NCBI GenBank assembly: GCA_020064725.1
Contig: JAGTWJ010000002.1
Location: 3,348,001 to 3,412,000 of the forward strand
DNA: 64,000 bases
From: Drechslerella dactyloides
Lineage: Eukaryota; Ascomycota; Orbiliomycetes; Orbiliales; Orbiliaceae
Direction: 5' to 3'
Shown in pieces: positions 47,926-59,566 of this stretch; the first letter of the stretch is position 1; every line of letters begins with the position of its first letter. The notes beneath the pieces were generated by a model, which worked only from the letters and a program-made list of their open reading frames with translations, was not told the DNA's origin and did not search any database. A program made the position numbers and the translations under genes.

Positions 47926-50313
47926 ATGGCCAGCTCTCGAGCATCGATGCCGGCGGGGGGCCTGAAACGAGCAGCGACAGTATCAGGCTCCAACCCCAGT
48001 GCATCGCGCGAATCTTACCACCCCGGTACCCGCAAATTCAGCACGGGCTCGCTGTACACTGTCGGTGAAAGGTCGCCGGTGGATCCGATGGCGGCGAGCG
48101 GTGACGATGTCGAGGTGCTGTTCCACCATCCGGCGCGGATCGTGTCCTTCAAGATTCCGGACCACGAGTACGAGATGAGCAGCGATGAGATTGCACAGTA
48201 CGAGACACCGACGGAGCGGACGCTCAGCTCTGGTTAGTACTTGGTTCTTGATATCCCCTTCCGCTCGTGGTAATTCTTCTGTGTATTTTCATTGGCCGTG
48301 AACAGGGATGCTGTGTTGCATTTTGCGACCACAGATGATTATGCATTTAAAGTCATTGGCAAGAGCTGACGACGAAAATAATTCAAATAAAATGCATTGT
48401 AGGTTTCATGAAAATTTATCGTGTCAGGTTCACGACGGCGTTCTTACAAGCCGGGCACTTGTTGCAGCCGCTACTACCCCGGAGTGCCGGCTGGTGCATG
48501 GACGAAACCCGCGGCATCTTCGTCCTCAGAATACGGAAAGACAATTACTACAGACTCGAGCTGCAAGAGTGAGCATATCCACGATGCAAGAGGATTGCTA
48601 TCTTAAAAATGAATGCTGACGGTCATGTCAATCTCTAGACTTGAGGGCGATGCAGCCAAGGTCGAGGCACTGAAAGGCGTGCTCGACAGCATCATCATCT
48701 TCGAGAAGACAAGCTGCCCATTCCGACCCCGTGCCCAAATGGAGTCCTTTGATCATCCGGCTCCCTTGCCCGTCTTCCGCCGCTCCAGTAGCGCCAGCGC
48801 TGCTTCTTCCATTATACCCAGGGTAACGAAGCTGCCGTTCGACACTAGCGGCGATACTCTAGGTGCCGTGGCGGCGGCGGCCGAGCCTCAGGAGGAGGAA
48901 GAAGAAGAAGACGACGAAGATCTCGACATACGTGAGATTGTGGAGACCGAAGACGTAGATGAGGACGCAGCAGAGATCGAGGACACCCCGGGCCCATCTC
49001 TCGCATCCATCATGAGCCAGAAGCCCTTCGAAGAGAAGCCTCGTGCCTCGCGCATGTACTCTCGCCAGTCGGTTCACCAGTCCGTCCGCCAGTCAGTTCT
49101 CCAGTCAGTTCGCCAATCGGTTCGCCAGTCCATTCGTCAGTCTATGCGCCCTACCAGCCCGGGTTCTATGAGCCCGCTCTCCGCACGAAGCCACTCCCAA
49201 GACCGCTTCCCCCAGTCCACAGGCCCCAACTATCTCCTGCCTCCCACCGAAGAAGACGACTTTGATCCCCTCCTCTCCGGCCCGTCTTCCCCGCGCCTCG
49301 CCAACCAGCGCATCATGTCCCTCAATCTGCCCCTCTCGTTCCCCAGCAGCCCAAACACATCCGTCGACCCGCGCGTCACCTGGGCCGGCACGGAGGAGGC
49401 CCGCGGCCGCTCACCGGAAGTCAAGCCGCTCTTCGTCTCCCCGCACCCGCTTTCCCCAATCGTAATTCCGGAGCGTTCCTTCGTCCCCATTGATGCCTAC
49501 CTCGATGCCCCGCTCGGCCCGACGGACAGCCCGCATCCGTCGCCGCTCTTCTCGCGTACCACCACGCCGGTCCTCTATATGTCCCCGGACTACGAGTCCG
49601 ACTCTGACGCCTCCTCATCCGTCGGCTCACTCAATGAAATCGTCACGCCCAAAACACCCAATCCATACCGTGGCACCGTCCGCTTTGACGATAATTTCCC
49701 GTCAAAGCCATCGGTGCCGCCGCGCGTGCTGATCCACGACAATGACGACGGTGACAGCATGAACCTCAATCTCCGCAAAAGTATCATGATGCGGTCGAAC
49801 AGCATGTCGCTCGGCCGCTTCGGGAGCTACGGTGACTACGAGGAATTCGGCTACGGCTTCGAGGCACCCGCACGGGACCGTCCGTCCCGCCGCTTCATCC
49901 GCAGCATCGACCACGAGGCTGCACGGGAAGTGTTCGGACCCGCCGCAACGAACTTCAGCATCCACCGTCCAACTGGGTTTCTGCTACGATTCATGCTGTG
50001 CGTTGCTGAGCGGATAATGAAGGGTGTCAAGACGTATCTCTACTACTGGGGCAACTGGAAGAAGGGCTGGGTGCGTGGCAAGGGCGAGAAGGAGAAGGAG
50101 CAGCCCAAAGAGAAGACTCCTGAGCAGAAAGCAGAAGACAGAAAGTCGTCGCTGGCATTAGTCGCGGCGAGGGCGAAAGAGTCGGCGGTTGCGCCGCCGC
50201 CGCGCGCAAAGACTGCCCCGGAGAGATTCTTGGCGGAAATGGAGGAGTTCAAGGAGACGATCGCAGCGCGGTTGCGGAAGACGCTGCAGCGGCCGCGGCG
50301 GGGGACGATGTGA
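47926..50313 (+). CDS. INP1: Inheritance of peroxisomes protein 1 (peroxisome retention factor)
   Basis: Three exons, 47926-48232, 48403-48568 and 48639-50313, give 715 residues. INP1 tethers peroxisomes at the mother-cell cortex, bridging Pex3 and plasma membrane or ER. The conserved domain spans about residues 50-190. It opens with DVEVLFHHPARIVSFKIP and runs through FMKIYRV, LLPRSAGWCMDE and FVLRIRKDNYYRLEL, into KVEALKGVLDSIIIFEKTSCPF. The small middle exon was recovered by homology and fits both phases. The rest is disordered and includes an acidic run (EEEEEEDDED), a repeated RQSV block (residues about 300-328), and a hydrophobic helix RPTGFLLRFMLCVAERIM near residue 587. That helix could bind membrane. 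The family call rests on the N-terminal domain pattern. Confidence 0.78.
49063..49149 (+). repeat. in-frame 12-base tandem repeat inside INP1
   Basis: About seven imperfect copies of a 12-base unit (CGCCAGTCGGTT type) code for RQSV/HQSV/LQSV/RQSI tetrapeptides. The wobble bases differ between copies, so the peptide repeat is better kept than the DNA. Confidence 0.8.
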
Positions 50314-52059
50314 GCGTTCTGTTGCGAATACAAGTATGTCGTACGCGTCGATTAGTGTAGTAAGATTTTGTGAGGGATTCCTTCTTGTGCATAACATTTT
50401 TTTTGATACGTACGCTGGCGGATTCGGTGTTAAGTTGTCGTTCTTTTGTGTCAGGCTAGTTAATTCCTATTGATCGATATCGCATTAGTCTGTAAATTAG
50501 CTGCATGTCGGCAGAGTATTTTGTACAGTTGACGAGCTAGTTAGGCGCGGCTGGCACTATGCTGGGGGATAAATCGAAATTTCTACTAACGACTATCCTA
50601 TAACATATGCGTAGACCTGCCTGCTATTCCTGTTATCTCGTAACTGGTGGCCGTGGAATGATGCCAAATTATTACCAATATCGAGTAGTGGAATTGCTCG
50701 ATTTATTCCTTGTTGCCTCAGTTGACCTGTAACTATATATTTCGCCCGATGTACAGCACAGTTTCTGATATATGTCTATCTATATTGTCTCGCAAACCAG
50801 ACGCCTTCCTTTGGCTGCCGGCGGCCTGCTTCGCAGGCAAAAGGTGGTTGGGCTGGTTTACGAGACAACTATCTATATATGAGGCGTGTAATTTTCGATA
50901 ACGTCTGGTCCCATAACAATGCTACACCTACACGTACATACTCACCATCTCCCTTGTGGAATAATAAAGCAATTCCGACATATGCTGAATTGCATTATGG
51001 AACCCTCGGGGCTTCCTACCTGTTTGTTTCGTACCTAAAACTAGCAATACAGACTGTCTTGTTCAGTATTGACAGCATGTTTGTAAGTCATATTTGTAAA
51101 TAAGAGATAGTGGTATCTATGAGTTGTAAGGCCGGTGCTAGTATTATTTGCCCATCGATTCTGCCTTTCATGTGGAGAAGGAATCTTTATTTTCCGGGCT
51201 AGTGGGGATTGTGATGACGCATCGACGAACTTTTCGGTCAATTTATTTTTTAAATTTTCCCCTAGAGTGTGAGGGGAAATGGAGAATCTGTCACTTGGTA
51301 TAGAATGTCATGCCAGAACCATAGATAGCAAACACGGTAATGTTATTGAACCGGAGGTCTTTAAAACTCGAAATTTCTGTATTTTCTCGCAATTAGAAGT
51401 CTCGAAGGACAGCCGCTAGTGCGAGACAACAGAAGCCTCTGTATACTAAACATTTAGCCTGACGTGACTACAATTAGAAATGGTACGTTGTAATATATAT
51501 TCATGTCCCTGACGATACGTATACAAACCCTGACACAAAACTACCTGGCAACGATTTCGGGAGGTTTATATTTACGATGGTAATGGCCTAATTAATTGGC
51601 GTAAACGACAAAATTTAAGCATCGAAGGAATAAGCATTTTATGAGACAGGGCCAAGGAAGCTTTTCTTGAGGAAGCTTTTCTTAAGGAAGCTCTATCAAC
51701 CTGACTAGGATCATCAGGCTTCCGAAAGCAACACCGCGCTGCAGGGAAGCCGAGTAATTTTGGGCTGCTAGCCGGATTTTACATTTTGAGAAGACTGCCG
51801 CCATCCGGGAAATACGTTAATACGAGCCACGCCGCCAGGGTTAACCCGGATTTTCTAGAATGATATGGGACAATTCCACACGCCACTTTTGAGAAGCCAG
51901 CTAGAACAATGCATCTGCTGTTCAGCACCTACTTCAAGCAACGAGGGTCAGATACCTAGATGCTATGAATGAATGTATAAATTGCCTGCTTTGCTCCGTG
52001 AAAGATGCTTAGAGTAGCTCCAACCCAGTATCCAGTTCGATAATTCAGTTGCTTGCACA
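50314..52059. other. AT-rich intergenic region between INP1 and the LysM gene
   Basis: About 1.7 kb without a gene. A 15-base unit AGGAAGCTTTTCTTG is repeated 2.6 times at 51655-51693. A TATAA at about 51976 lies 84 bases before the LysM start and is a plausible TATA box. No family signal is seen in any frame. Confidence 0.5.
51655..51693. repeat. 15-base tandem repeat
   Basis: Two full copies of AGGAAGCTTTTCTTG/A and a third partial copy. Each unit carries a palindromic AAGCTT core. Confidence 0.75.
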
Positions 52060-52977
52060 ATGTTCCCTTCGAGTGTCTTTTTGTCCTTTGTTGCCGTGGC
52101 CCAGCTGGCTGCTGGCCGTCCACTTTCAAGTTCTACTGGTGGCAGTGAGTACTTCATCATATGGCCATCGACAATATCTTGTTCGACTAGACTAACGTTA
52201 CTGATGAAGGTCAATGGCCGACGGAGTCCGATACGGCATCAAACTGTAACAATTGGATTCAAGGCTTTTCTGGGGACAATTGCAACTCGCTAGCGGCAGC
52301 TGCCCGTATCCCATTGGCGCTTCTATTAGCTTATGTGAGTGTCTGAAGTTCCCGTACGTTCAAACATGCGATATCAGGTCTAATACTGTACCCAACAGAA
52401 CCCTGCCCTTGCCAAGAACTGCAACGCCGTCAAAGACTCGTGGGGATACTGCGTCAGTATCTCGGACTCAGTTGCTGAGATTCCGACTGTCACTGGCGGA
52501 TCTCCCCCAGCTGCGGCCACCACTAAACCTGCGGCCACCACGCCAGCGCCAGAGCCGTCGTCCTTCGTTAGGGGACCCGCTCTCCCTGAGCAGTTTCCAC
52601 CAAAGAAGGGACAGTTGACGCAATGCATAAAGCAGACTACCTCAGAGTGGCCACCTTTCACCGTCCTCGGCGCTGACCTAAACAAAGGCATAGAGCAAGC
52701 CTGCACTCAGATCCTACCAGGGGGCTCCAAGTTTCTTGCCCCGGGCAACGCGTACGTCGGGACCGTAAAATTGTTCACCCAGCTCGTATACTTCGACCTG
52801 AAGATCTGGCTGGGCGGTTTCCCGGTGCCGCATGCTATGTGTGTGACGCAAATGAAGGCCGCAATTGATGCGTGCCACTTTGGTGATCCGAAGCCAACTG
52901 GAACTTTTGGTGGATGCTCTTATACCGATGATGGAAATCTTCAAGCATGCGTGTTCCCATCCGTTGGGAGGGCCTAG
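52060..52977 (+). CDS. Secreted LysM-domain protein with a cysteine-rich C-terminal domain
   Basis: Three exons, 52060-52144, 52210-52334 and 52399-52977, give 262 residues. MFPSSVFLSFVAVAQLAAG is a clear signal peptide. One fungal-type LysM domain spans about residues 29-88. It has SNCNNWIQGFSGDNCNSLAA, then LLLAYNPAL and NCNAVKDSWGYCVSIS, with the paired cysteines typical of fungal LysM. The domain binds chitin or chitin oligomers, which suggests a wall protein or an effector that hides chitin from plant or animal receptors. A short Pro/Thr/Ala linker leads to a second domain of about 110 residues with five or six Cys. It contains QCIKQTT, IEQACTQILPGGS, MKAAIDACHFGD and GCSYTDDGNLQACVF, which I cannot assign. 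The second intron ends in AAG rather than CAG at 52209, the only weak splice site. Confidence 0.82.
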
Positions 52978-53587
52978 GCTGAAGAAATCGAGCGAGCTAT
53001 AAGCACATTGCGTAACTCAGCCGAGCTACATGTATAACATTTCGATGTCTGTTACTTTACTTGTGTTACTAGAGAACTCTGAATCTGTATATATACATAC
53101 GCACAAGCAACAATGCAATACCAAGGCAGACCCTTAAGCTGAACACTGGCTTTCTGGATAAAATGATAGTATATTATAATAAGTTCTAGCCTCGAGGCTA
53201 ACATTACGAGACAAGATCTTAAAACAATGAATGAACTTGGAAAAATGGCTATTTGCGTTGTACGTTGCAAATTTCATACCAAGTCCGGACGCCAAAGTTC
53301 TCGCCCCAGACCTTGGGGACTCGTTGATCACGATGCGCGCGGACTAGCTATCCATCTATAGCACGATATAGTAGTATCAACGAGTAAAAACTAATTGACT
53401 AATCGAGTCGAATTCGTAAAGTGATATGTATATACGGGTTGCCGCTACAGCCATAAGTCCGGAGCTAGCACTTTTGAAAGCTAAGAAAAACACTCTACAG
53501 ACCTCAGAAGGGCCTGTGTATGCGTGCATTTAACGTATCATAAAGATGCTATAATTACAAGGATATGAAGGGAGTAATCAGGACAGT
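52978..53587. other. convergent intergenic space
   Basis: This holds the 3' regions of the LysM gene and of LPD1. The sequence is A/T-rich and shows no coding signal. Confidence 0.45.
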
Positions 53588-55547
53588 TCACGCATGAATC
53601 GCCTTGTCGTACGTCGCCATCGCAGCCTCCTTGAAGGCCTCCGATAGCGTCGGGTGAGCTGTCACAAACACAATCACGTTAGAATGCAAGATAAAACAAA
53701 ATTAAGCGGGGGCTTCAGCGACTTACCGTGACTTGTCCGGGCAATGTCCTCCGAGCTGGCGCCGTACTCGATAGCCAACACGCCCTCAGCAATCATCTCA
53801 CCGGCACCTGCGCCGATAATGTGGATTCCGAGCACACGATCCGTCTCCTTATCCGCGATAAACTTGACCATTCCGTCCGTATCCAGGTTCGTCTTGGCCC
53901 GCGAGTTGGCCAGGAAGGGGAACGTGCCGACGACGTATTCCTTGCCGCTCTTCTTGAGCTCCTGCTCCGTCTGTCCGACCCATGCGACCTCTGGGTGCGT
54001 GTACATGACGGATGGGATGGCGCCGTAGTTGACGTGGCCGTAGCCTTTCTTGATGTACTCGGCGGCGGCGATGCCCTCCTCCTCGGCCTTGTGTGCAAGC
54101 ATGGCGCCGAAAGTCACGTCGCCAATGACGCGAATGTTTGGGTGCTTGGTGCGGTATTCCTGGTCGATAATGATACGGCCGCGCTCGTCCTTGTCGATGC
54201 CGACATTTTCGAGGCCAAGGCCCTCAGTGTACGGGCGGCGGCCGATGGCAACAAGAACGACGTCCGCTTCAAGCTGTGGAGGAAGAAGCGTTAGATATGA
54301 GAAAGGTTAGATGAGTAAAATCGAGGACGGCTGTACGCACCGTATCGGTCTTCTGGTTCTTAACAGTTTCAATCTCTATTTTGACGCCCTCGCCGGACGG
54401 GTCGCCAGAGGTAACCTTTGTGCCTAGCTTGAACTTCATGCCCTGCTTCTGCAAGATTCTCTGTGTCGACTTGGCGATGTCGGCATCCATGCCTGGGCCG
54501 CCGATTTGATCAAGAAACTCGACAACAGTGACTTCGGCACCTAACCGCGACCATACAGAGCCCTAATCCCGCCCGTTAGTTCGAACACATGTTCCAGTAT
54601 GCGGACGCGCACGCGATCATACCATCTCAAGTCCAATGATCCCCCCGCCGATGACAACCATCTTCTTCGGCACCTTTTCCAGGGCGATAGCGCCGGTGCT
54701 CGTCACCACCTTCTTCTCGTCGATTTCCAATCCCGGGAATGGCGTGGCTTCGGACCCCGTTGCGATGATGATGTTCTTTGTCTTCAAGGAAACTTCCTCT
54801 CCGCCTTCAAGCGGCTGAACCTTGACTTCGTTCTCGTTCGCGATGGAGCCAGTGCCCTTGACGTAGGTAACGCCGTTCTGCTTGAACAACATCTCAATGC
54901 CGCTAGTGAGAGTTTTGACGGATTTGTCCTTCGCGGCCATCATCTTTGGCAGGTTGAGGCGGATGTTCTCCACTGTACTCGTGAGCTAGATGTTAGCTGT
55001 CTGTCGTATAGTCTAGTTTCTTCGCCTCTGGATGCATTTCAGTTGAAGGCGAGAGGGTACCTTCGATGCCGCGGTGTTCAATGTCGTGCTTTATCTGATG
55101 ATACATGTGGGAGTTGTTGAGCAGCGACTTTGACGGGATGCAGCCGACGTTGAGGCATGTTCCACCTAGGGCACCGCGTTTCTCGACACATGCTGTCTGT
55201 TCGAGTGCTCGTTAGTCGGGATTGGTGATGGTGGATGGAGATGGGGTGTGCGTACCTTCAGGCCGAGCTGGGCAGCTTTGATAGCAGCGACGTATCCGCC
55301 GGGGCCACCGCCAATGACGACGACATCGTGCTCAGCTGTCGCGATCAGTAGATTCAATGTTAGAACAACTCTTCATCACCTATCGTCTTATCCGAACGGA
55401 ATGGTGGGTGCGCGGATAAAACGTACACTCCGTGGCCAGGCCTCTTCGCTGTGTTTCCGCGCCCCAGAATATCGATGGCGACGTGAAACGCGATCGCAGC
55501 GGCCGCAGGACCGTCGACGCGGTCTGTCTCTGGAACGTTTTTAACAT
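53588..55547 (-). CDS. LPD1: Dihydrolipoyl dehydrogenase, mitochondrial (E3)
   Basis: Seven exons on the minus strand (55427-55547, 55256-55335, 55061-55196, 54623-54972, 54341-54562, 53727-54273, 53588-53658) give 508 residues. It reoxidises dihydrolipoamide with NAD+ as the shared E3 of pyruvate and 2-oxoglutarate dehydrogenases and the glycine cleavage system. The N-terminus (MLKTFQRQTASTVLRPLRSR) is an Arg-rich mitochondrial presequence without acidic residues. Landmarks are the FAD site VVVIGGGPGGYVAA, the redox disulfide GTCLNVGC (Cys81 and Cys86) and the NAD site VVIGGGIIGLEMGSVWSRLG. VGRRP-type IGRRPYTEGLGLE and RVIGDVT follow. The C-terminal catalytic pair is in HAHPTLSE (His487, Glu492). 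The 71-base last exon holds these catalytic residues. Splice phases all agree. Confidence 0.96.
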
Positions 55548-56447
55548 CGTGGGCGGACGATACTATTCGGACTGTAGGTCTTGATGCAAGGTACGGTGTG
55601 GGATACGTATGTATGTGTGATATCGGGATGTCGGGACTATGACGTCGGCGACTTCAGGGCTCCAGATGCTTTATACCGGAGAGTGAAGACGTGTAGCGAC
55701 TGATGGAGAGATAGCAGAGGCAGCAGCCAGGCCAGTCAATTGGTGGCTTCTGCGGGCGGATAGAGGGTGAATGGCGGAGGGAGGGAGGGAGTCCGTGGAG
55801 GCTGTGGGAGCTCTAATTGGGGGGCAGGTTTCGCAGACGGAAAAAACGTTGGAGTGCGGTCCGTTCGGGTGCTCGCGTTGGTGGATACAATCGGCAAACC
55901 CGCAGCACGGCCCTTAGCTACGCCTTGATAACGGGGAGCAAGCAGCACTGTCTACGAGATCTATACGGCATACACTCCCCAACGGCTCAGGGGACTGTCT
56001 TATCTATCGGGATTACGTTGCAGGTTCTCGCTGCATCTCGAGGCGTCTGTGCTGCTCGGCTGGGCCGAAGATGGGTGGCCAGCCGATTCGGAGCGTCGTC
56101 TTCCTTGCCGAACGGAAGCGGCTTTGTGCCCCGAGTAGCGTTTTCGGAGCCGTCGGGATCTCCCCGGGTGATATGCCGAGAACCCGAGGGCGTCTTCTTT
56201 CAGAGGAAAGCTATACGGCTGGAGACGGTTTAGTCTGAAATTCCCCAGCACAAAAGTTCTGAAGCGGTTCTCGTGACAGGATATATATATTGTAGATAAT
56301 TACATGGTAATATACGTGAACCAGCACCTGTCTTGCCTCTAAACTAATAATACAATGGAAATGGTACCTCGGCTTCAAAGGAAACTGGATGATGGGTCGT
56401 ATGGGATCACAATGAGTCTTTGTGGTCTTGAGATCGAAGTCTCAATA
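55548..56447. promoter_or_regulatory. LPD1 upstream region and SGD1 3' region
   Basis: About 0.9 kb. The first 350 bases should hold the LPD1 promoter, with a purine-rich GGAGGGAGGGAGGGA run at 55775-55791. A frame at 55817-56233 (+) is open but shows no family signal. I see no gene. Confidence 0.45.
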
Positions 56448-59167
56448 TTATAAATCGTCCATGCCATTCAGCACAACTTTCTTCAGCACATCTTTAGCAA
56501 TCGCACAGCCAGTGCTAACTGCTTCTCGCTCCTTCTTTCCAGTAATGATATCGCTCCTCGCAACATGTTTCTTCAAAAAGTGCTCGAGTCCTTTCGCCAG
56601 CGATGGGTTCTCGGCTGTCTCTCTGAACAGCTCGCGAACTCGTGCCTCGCGCCTACTCGACGACTTTGGATACCGCACTCGAGTTTCCGAGAAGAGCGTG
56701 ATGAAAAATATTTCCAGAAAGGTCTTTGTCGCAGGCCGTAAAGAGACGAGTTGTAGAGTCTATTTCTTGAGTGTCAGTTGGATGTTCCTGAACAAATACT
56801 AACGATGGAATGGTGGACGAACCTTCAATATCATGAGAGACAGAGAGCCATGCGCCACGAGGTAACCGTACAGTTTGGCCAGATTAACAATCTTCCTCAG
56901 CGGCATCTGATCCTCGTCGTCATCATCGTCACCGACATGCGGGTCACCACGATTCATGTCGTCCTCCTCGCCCATCTTTCGAAATACTTCCCACAGACTG
57001 AATTGGAATGTCATGCGAAGGTAGTGCTGCGAGCACAGCTGCTGTGCAATCAACGTGTAATACGGATTATACTGGGTCTCATTCCCGCAGCAGTGCAGCA
57101 GAACATGTGGGATTTCTCGCTCTTGATTACGCTTGAGTCGTAGCTTGAATAGCCTCTCTCGTGCAGCTGTGTAATCTTCGGCGCTCATGATGGCCACAAA
57201 TATCGCCCTGCGGATGTCTGTGTTCATCCGCTGCTCACGTGCCAACTGTAGATAGTTTGTTACGCCATCTTCAACTTCTACAGCCGACAGAGTGCCTTCT
57301 TCTTTGTCGCTCGGCGCATCGCTGTCGTTTCCAGCCATGTTGTTCCTCCAACTCGCGCCGACCAGCCACCATTTACCCTTCTTGTCCACTTCCCGAATAT
57401 CTTTCAGGGATGGCCTCAGAGGCTCGCTAGCTCTCAATGACCTATTGCTCAGCGTGCCCAACGTCTTCTTCATGCGTACGATAGCCTCAGACGCCACAAC
57501 TGAGGAATCATTCGTCTTTCTAGCCTTGTTGTTCTTCAGGTTTGTCAGGGTTTCCACCATGAACTTGAACCGCGTGCTCAGTTCTGCGGTGCCAGTTTTG
57601 GCTATGGAGGCGTTGAGCATTGATACAATGACTTTCAGTGCCGATGGGTCGTCTTGTCGTAGCTGGGGTCCGCTACCTGTACGCTGACGTTAGCATCTGT
57701 ATCTATTTGTTCGTAAGGCCTCAATGAATACTTACTTCTGACTATTCTCAACAGCAACTCTGCATTCAACTCTGCAACCTCGGATACAAATATCCGAATG
57801 ACATCGAACATCAAAGTCGAGCCGACGACGCCGAAGTTGTACAACTCTGCTAACAGGGAAACAAAGTCATTGACTTGCTTCTTGCTTGAAGCAGTGGCGT
57901 TATCCCCAGAGGCCTTTAAAGCATCCGCGTAGCATTTGTCAAATTCCTCAACTAAGCTTTGCACAAAGTGCGCCCCAAAGTCCGTCCCCAGGATCTTGTA
58001 CAGAGCGGCTATGAAGCCACCGTAAAGCGTAAAGAACGTCTCCTTCGTGTTTACCTCGTTGGAGACGGACGCCAGGACTAAGGTTGTGAGAGTAGATGTG
58101 ACGCTCTGTCGGGGGTGGTCACGATATAGATCTTCTATCGACTTGACGATTTGTAACATGCTCGGCTCCGTGAGCCTGTTGACTTGACCCTGTATCTTCT
58201 TGCGCAGAACATCGTCTGTAGGGACGCTGCCGAGCTGCCGTCGCTGAGCCGGTGGGACATATTTCGCTGTCTGATCCGGTGGTAGGGCTGGTTTTGTAGG
58301 ATCTGGCTTGGAAGAGGTAGACGCCTTCTTCGGAGCCGGGTCCTCTTCATCAGATGAGAAACCGGACCAGTCGCCGTCCTGGTCTTCCATGTCGATGTCC
58401 TCAGAGTCGTCGTCTTCCGTCCCAGAGGACATGTCGCTCTCGTCAAACATGTCGTCTTGGGAGTCGGTGGCGTCCGATTCCTCTTCAAGATCACTCGAAT
58501 TGGCTGCATTCTTTCGTTTGCCGTTATTCTGGTGTGGCTCCAAATCGTCTCTCTTTCGCTTCTTGCCTCGCTTTTCGGCGAGATATTGTCGATCGTTCTC
58601 TCGCTCCTCGTCCTCCGAATCCAAGCCTTCTAACAACCAATCTAGATTGTCCTCTTTGAATCCGCTGGGGAGCTTCTTGCTCTTGATATTTAGCTTGCTT
58701 TCGAGTGCCGTGATTTCCGCATCGTCTTCGTCAAGCTGGTCTGCGACTGCCTTCCTGATTGTCGGCTTCGTAGGCGCGGGCTTTTCGGAGGCTACCGTAT
58801 CGCTTCTGGATGACTTTCGCGATTCGACGGCTGGGGCTTTGTCCTTTGGTGGAGGAGAGGGCCGTCGTGCTGGTTCGACATTCCGGACAACTTCGGGCTC
58901 GTCGTCATCGTCCGACTCGCTGTACGTGTCCGTGCGACGGCGGAAGGTGGGGTTTTCGCGCCTGGTGCTCTTCTTCTGGAGCCGCTCCTGTTTCCGGCGC
59001 TCCTTGCGCGTGCGGCCGCCAATATTCTTAAGTGACTGCTTGCTGCCGCTGCCCTTATCGCCTGTATCGAGGATTAGCACGGTATCGGCGCCTTGCTGTA
59101 GGAATTACATACCGAGATCCTGCACCTGGTCCAGCAGCGACCGGGGCAGCCGGGGCTTTATCCTCAT
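56448..59167 (-). CDS. SGD1: SGD1/NOM1 nucleolar protein with MIF4G and MA3 domains
   Basis: Four exons on the minus strand (59113-59167, 57736-59061, 56823-57676, 56448-56759) give 848 residues. SGD1/NOM1 works in 18S rRNA and 40S subunit maturation in the nucleolus. The first exon codes 18 residues (MRIKPRLPRSLLDQVQDL) and is joined to DKGSGSKQSLKNIGGRTRKERRK. A long acidic and Lys-rich disordered region follows. The MIF4G domain (about 308-520) starts near RKKIQGQVNRLTEPSM and contains SSGPQLRQDDPSALK across a splice site. The MA3 domain (about 600-720) contains REQRMNTDIRRAIFVAIMSAEDY. The last exon starts with TLQLVSLRPATKTFLE, and its acceptor is fixed by a stop codon four bases upstream. 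Head-to-head with the RSC subunit gene. Confidence 0.93.
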
Positions 59168-59566
59168 GACAGTGTCGTGTAGCTGGAATGGTCTATCGTC
59201 ACCGAGCAGCTTCCATGGTGTATTGACTTGGAAAAGTTTCGGTCTTCGATTTCCTGGTGTTTGCCAGGTGTGTTGCCAGAACTTTTTGTTTGCGCCTCGC
59301 TTATCGATAGTTTGTCACGCTAGTGAGGCTTGGCGCAGCTTCCCGCGTTGAACGCCCACAAAAAAGACGCGCTCTCCGACTGCTGCGGCAACGTTCCCTC
59401 CTTCCTGCCACCACCTTCCGCACGCACGTCAAGCATCACCACGCGACCATCGCAGACGTTCTGCCAGAACCCCGCTCTATCCTTCCTCACTGCAGTATTA
59501 CCCTGCCGCTCGGCTCGACAATTCCTCAGGATACGTTCCTTACGGAGCTCTCGTAGCACTCGCAGC
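59168..59566. promoter_or_regulatory. divergent promoter between SGD1 and the RSC1/2-like gene
   Basis: A 399-base space serves both genes. It contains TATCGATA at 59302-59309, near its middle, the same 8-base palindrome as in the POL2/CCT7 promoter. The right half is rich in CGC/CCA pyrimidine runs typical of leaders. Confidence 0.55.

Noticed and set aside
49063..49149. possible CRISPR-like or transposon repeat
   Set aside because: It is an in-frame 12-base coding repeat in INP1 without spacers.
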